From: Planctomycetota bacterium
Lineage (GTDB): Bacteria; Planctomycetota; Planctomycetia; Pirellulales; Pirellulaceae
Reading direction: 5' to 3'
Assembly: GCA_026692885.1 (NCBI GenBank)
Contig: JAPLNJ010000375.1
Coordinates: 1-7,741 of the forward strand
Length of the DNA stretch: 7,741 nucleotides
A program made the translations under genes and the position numbers. Positions 6,057-7,741 of the stretch are shown here, piece after piece. A model generated the notes under the pieces. That model saw only the letters and a program-made list of their open reading frames with translations. It had not been told where the DNA came from and searched no databases. Each line of letters opens with the position of its first letter. The first letter of the stretch is position 1.

Positions 6057-6080
6057 TAGGACGGGCGTCCTGGCTTGTCC
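6057..6080. repeat. Possible intergenic repeat around a GGACG-GG-CGTCC palindrome
   Basis: GGACGGGCGTCC (6059-6070) is a palindrome with a 2-bp centre, followed by TGGCTTGTCC. TGTCC (6076-6080) can also pair with GGACA (6091-6095). The phrase GTAGGACGGGCGTCC looks like a dispersed planctomycete intergenic motif, but only one copy is in the window, so this is recognition from memory. A -10-like TATATT at 6102-6107 follows without a well-placed -35. Confidence 0.3.
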
Positions 6081-6140
6081 GGGCAAACGGGGACACGTGC
6101 CTATATTCCGGTGCGGCCTTGTCATTTAAGGAGCCAACTT

Positions 6141-7508
6141 ATGGATCATTCTCTGAGTCGACGCGATTGGTTGCGGGCGTTGGGGGTTTCGGGAGCGACG
6201 GCCGGCTTGGGGGCCCTGGGTGTGGGGCGGGCCGCAGAACGGGCGCCGGGTGAGTCGAGCGGCTTTTCGAGCCATGTGATCGATGCTCACGCCATCCAGA
6301 CGAAGCGGGCCAGTCCGACGATGGTCGACGGCAAGGTGATTCAGCCGCAGCGTGAATTGTCGGTCCTGCACAAGACGGATGTGCTGGTGGTGGGTGGTGG
6401 ACCGGCGGGCGTGGTGGCCGCAATCGCCGCGCGTCGTGCGGGGGCCGAGGTGACGTTGGTGGAACGCTACGGGCACTTCGGCGGACTCTGGACGGGTGGC
6501 TTGGTACTGTTGGTCACCGGTCACATCATCAAGGGTGGAAAACAGGTCTGCCAGGGCATCGGCGAGGAGCTCATGCGGCGTCTGGACAAGCTGGACGGCG
6601 CGATCATCAACCGCCGGCCCGGCGTGGATCCGACCGTGGACGCGGAAGCCGTCAAGTACGTGATGGTGGAGATGGTCGAGGAAGCGGGTGTCAAGGTGTT
6701 CCTGCACTGCTGGGGCGTCGATGCGATCGTCAACGGAAATGCGGTGGCGGGTGCCGTGTTCGAGAGCAAGTCGGGGCGCCAGGCGATTCTGGCCAAGACC
6801 GTCGTGGATGCTTCGGGCGACGGAGACCTGTTCGCGGCGGCGGGCGCGGAGTTCGAGCACCGCAGCCACAACATCGGCCTCGTCACTCGGTTGGGCAACC
6901 TCGATCGCGTCGATCGCGAGAAGGCCAAGCAGGGTTCCGCGCCGAAGCACCTGGGCGGGATCACGCCCGTGCCGGGCGTCAATTGGGTGAACATGCTGGG
7001 GCCCGAGGTGGACGGATTGGACGTCGCTACGCTCACGCGGATGGAAATGAATCATCGCAAATTTATCTGGAAGACCATTCAGAAGACGCGTCAGACGCCG
7101 GGGTACGAAACGGTGTATCTGATGGAAACGGCACCGCAGCTGGGCGTGCGGATTACGCGGGTGCTGGCCGGTCTGAAAGCGGTCACCCACGTGGACCTGA
7201 AGAACGGGACCAAGTTGCCGGATGTCGTGGGCGTGGGCGGCGCGTCGGGCGGCGGTCACGGCGAATGGCAAATCCCGTACGGAGCGTTGGTGCCGGTGAA
7301 ACTTGACAATCTGCTGGCAGCGGGACGGTGCATCAACGCCGAGTTGCGGATGGCCGACTTGGTGCGGCTCATTCCCAACTGCTTCGTCACGGGTCATGCC
7401 GCAGGGGTCGCCGCCGCAGTCGCGGTGCAAGACAACTGCCTCCCCCGCGAGGTCGAGGTCGCCAAAGTACAGAAGATTCTCCGGCAGCAGGAAGCCTATC
7501 TGGGTTGA
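6141..7508 (+). CDS. Tat-exported FAD-dependent oxidoreductase (PF12831-type)
   Basis: This 455-residue flavoprotein starts at ATG 6141, 7 nt after AAGGAG (6128-6133). An upstream in-frame ATG (6075) would put the Tat motif 22 residues further in and lacks a good Shine-Dalgarno. The N-terminus has the twin-arginine motif SRRDWLRALG (6-15) and an Ala/Gly-rich segment to about residue 31, so it should be exported folded with FAD bound. The Rossmann dinucleotide motif is VLVVGGGPAG (81-90), with the ribose-binding Glu108 in TLVERYGHFGG. The second FAD contact is VVDASGDGDLFAAAGAEFE (221-239), and the C-terminal FAD-binding strand is LLAAGRCINA (391-400), then IPNCFVTGHAAGVAA. This is the usual layout of the 'FAD_oxidored' family. 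The substrate is unknown; an extracytoplasmic sugar or sugar-derived alcohol is suggested only by the neighbours. A 214-bp gap separates it from the DUF6807 gene, so it may have its own promoter. Confidence 0.9.
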   Translation: MDHSLSRRDWLRALGVSGATAGLGALGVGRAAERAPGESSGFSSHVIDAHAIQTKRASPTMVDGKVIQPQRELSVLHKTDVLVVGGGPAGVVAAIAARRAGAEVTLVERYGHFGGLWTGGLVLLVTGHIIKGGKQVCQGIGEELMRRLDKLDGAIINRRPGVDPTVDAEAVKYVMVEMVEEAGVKVFLHCWGVDAIVNGNAVAGAVFESKSGRQAILAKTVVDASGDGDLFAAAGAEFEHRSHNIGLVTRLGNLDRVDREKAKQGSAPKHLGGITPVPGVNWVNMLGPEVDGLDVATLTRMEMNHRKFIWKTIQKTRQTPGYETVYLMETAPQLGVRITRVLAGLKAVTHVDLKNGTKLPDVVGVGGASGGGHGEWQIPYGALVPVKLDNLLAAGRCINAELRMADLVRLIPNCFVTGHAAGVAAAVAVQDNCLPREVEVAKVQKILRQQEAYLG

Positions 7509-7531
7509 CGCCGAGCGCCTCTAGTGCGTCT

Positions 7532-7741
7532 TCAAGGCCAAAAAGTGGGGTAAGCATCCTGCTTGCCTTTTGTGCTTGTCGCGGCCCGGTCGGGGCATGA
7601 CAGTGCCTCGTACGCTTGCCGGTAGGTCTGGCACACGACGACGAAGTCGTCGGCATACCGCGCGAAGCGGTAGCCCGCTTCGTGCAGTTTCCAGTCCAGG
7701 TGATTGAGCACGATGTTCGCCAACAAAGGCGAAATCACGCC
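7532..7741 (-). pseudogene. Truncated group II intron-type reverse transcriptase (3' end missing)
   Basis: On the minus strand an open frame enters from the right edge. It reads [16 protein letters not shown], then [20 protein letters not shown], which is the RT palm domain of group II intron-encoded proteins (LtrA-like). The catalytic YADD is encoded at 7646-7657. Similarity ends near [10 protein letters not shown] (about 7601). The frame then runs through [22 protein letters not shown] to a stop at 7532-7534, which is unlike any RT. The rest of the palm, the thumb and the maturase and HNH regions expected after YADD are absent, so the gene is broken, with a junction close to 7600. The upstream part lies beyond the window. 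It converges on the oxidoreductase gene. The family call is strong; whether an intron RNA remains nearby cannot be seen. Confidence 0.75.
7541..7571. terminator. Probable bidirectional intrinsic terminator
   Basis: GGTAAGCA (7549-7556) and TGCTTGCC (7560-7567) form an 8-bp stem (one G-T pair) with loop TCC. A T-run TTTT (7568-7571) follows on the plus strand, and AAAA (7541-7544) precedes it, so the minus strand reads a T-run too. It lies 40 bp after the oxidoreductase stop, and the remnant reverse transcriptase converges from the other side. The stem is only moderately strong, and it could instead be a dispersed repeat. Confidence 0.45.

Noticed and set aside
6126..7430. 434-codon minus-strand frame opposite the FAD oxidoreductase
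   Set aside because: Its composition is His/Arg/Val-rich antisense shadow; the plus strand has Tat, Rossmann and C-terminal FAD motifs.
6075..7508. Oxidoreductase starting at ATG 6075
   Set aside because: This would place the twin-arginine motif 22 residues further in and has no good ribosome site; 6141 has AAGGAG 7 nt upstream.

Overview
The window is GC-rich, densely coding DNA. It looks like a planctomycete, most likely of the Pirellulales type. The evidence is the gene mix: a DUF1080 protein, an exported GH51 arabinofuranosidase, an FG-GAP/VCBS propeller protein, a DUF6807 protein and a Tat-exported FAD oxidoreductase. Long intergenic regions full of palindromic repeats point the same way. 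The assignment is inferred from family content and style, not from a marker gene.

Layout: (1) 1-185 is the 3' end of a DUF1080 (3-keto-disaccharide hydrolase-like) gene entering from the left. (2) 186-601 is a leader and intergenic region with a 12-bp palindrome, a perfect 14-bp tandem duplication, a good sigma-70-like promoter (281-309) and a decayed addiction-module antitoxin-like remnant (about 403-567). (3) 602-2998 is an exported alpha-L-arabinofuranosidase (GH51) with a concanavalin/LamG-like domain nested near its C-terminus. (4) 2999-3453 is a repeat-rich gap with a near-perfect 32-bp inverted-repeat element, a GC-rich palindrome and a dyad plus -10-like box before the next gene. (5) 3454-4794 is a secreted seven-motif FG-GAP propeller, closely followed by (6) 4820-5926, a DUF6807 ('PmoA-like') exported protein whose N-terminus carries an in-frame palindromic repeat. 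(7) 5927-6140 holds a run of palindromes and another repeat-like motif. (8) 6141-7508 is a Tat-signal FAD-dependent oxidoreductase. (9) 7509-7741 holds a likely bidirectional terminator and, on the minus strand, a truncated group II intron-type reverse transcriptase.

All four complete genes lie on the plus strand and encode proteins with export signals. Together with the DUF1080 gene they look like an extracytoplasmic carbohydrate-processing neighbourhood. GH51 would release arabinose from arabinan, arabinoxylan or arabinogalactan side chains, and the DUF1080, DUF6807 and FAD-oxidoreductase proteins belong to families that often sit together in planctomycete sugar-degradation loci. No transporter, regulator or cytoplasmic arabinose pathway gene is visible. 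The 3454 and 4820 genes are probably co-transcribed (25-bp gap); the others have gaps large enough for their own promoters.

No clear defence system, CRISPR array, tRNA or rRNA was seen. The most unusual items are the repeat element built into the N-terminus of the DUF6807 protein, the 94-bp foldback element, and the two broken genes (antitoxin-like remnant and reverse transcriptase remnant).
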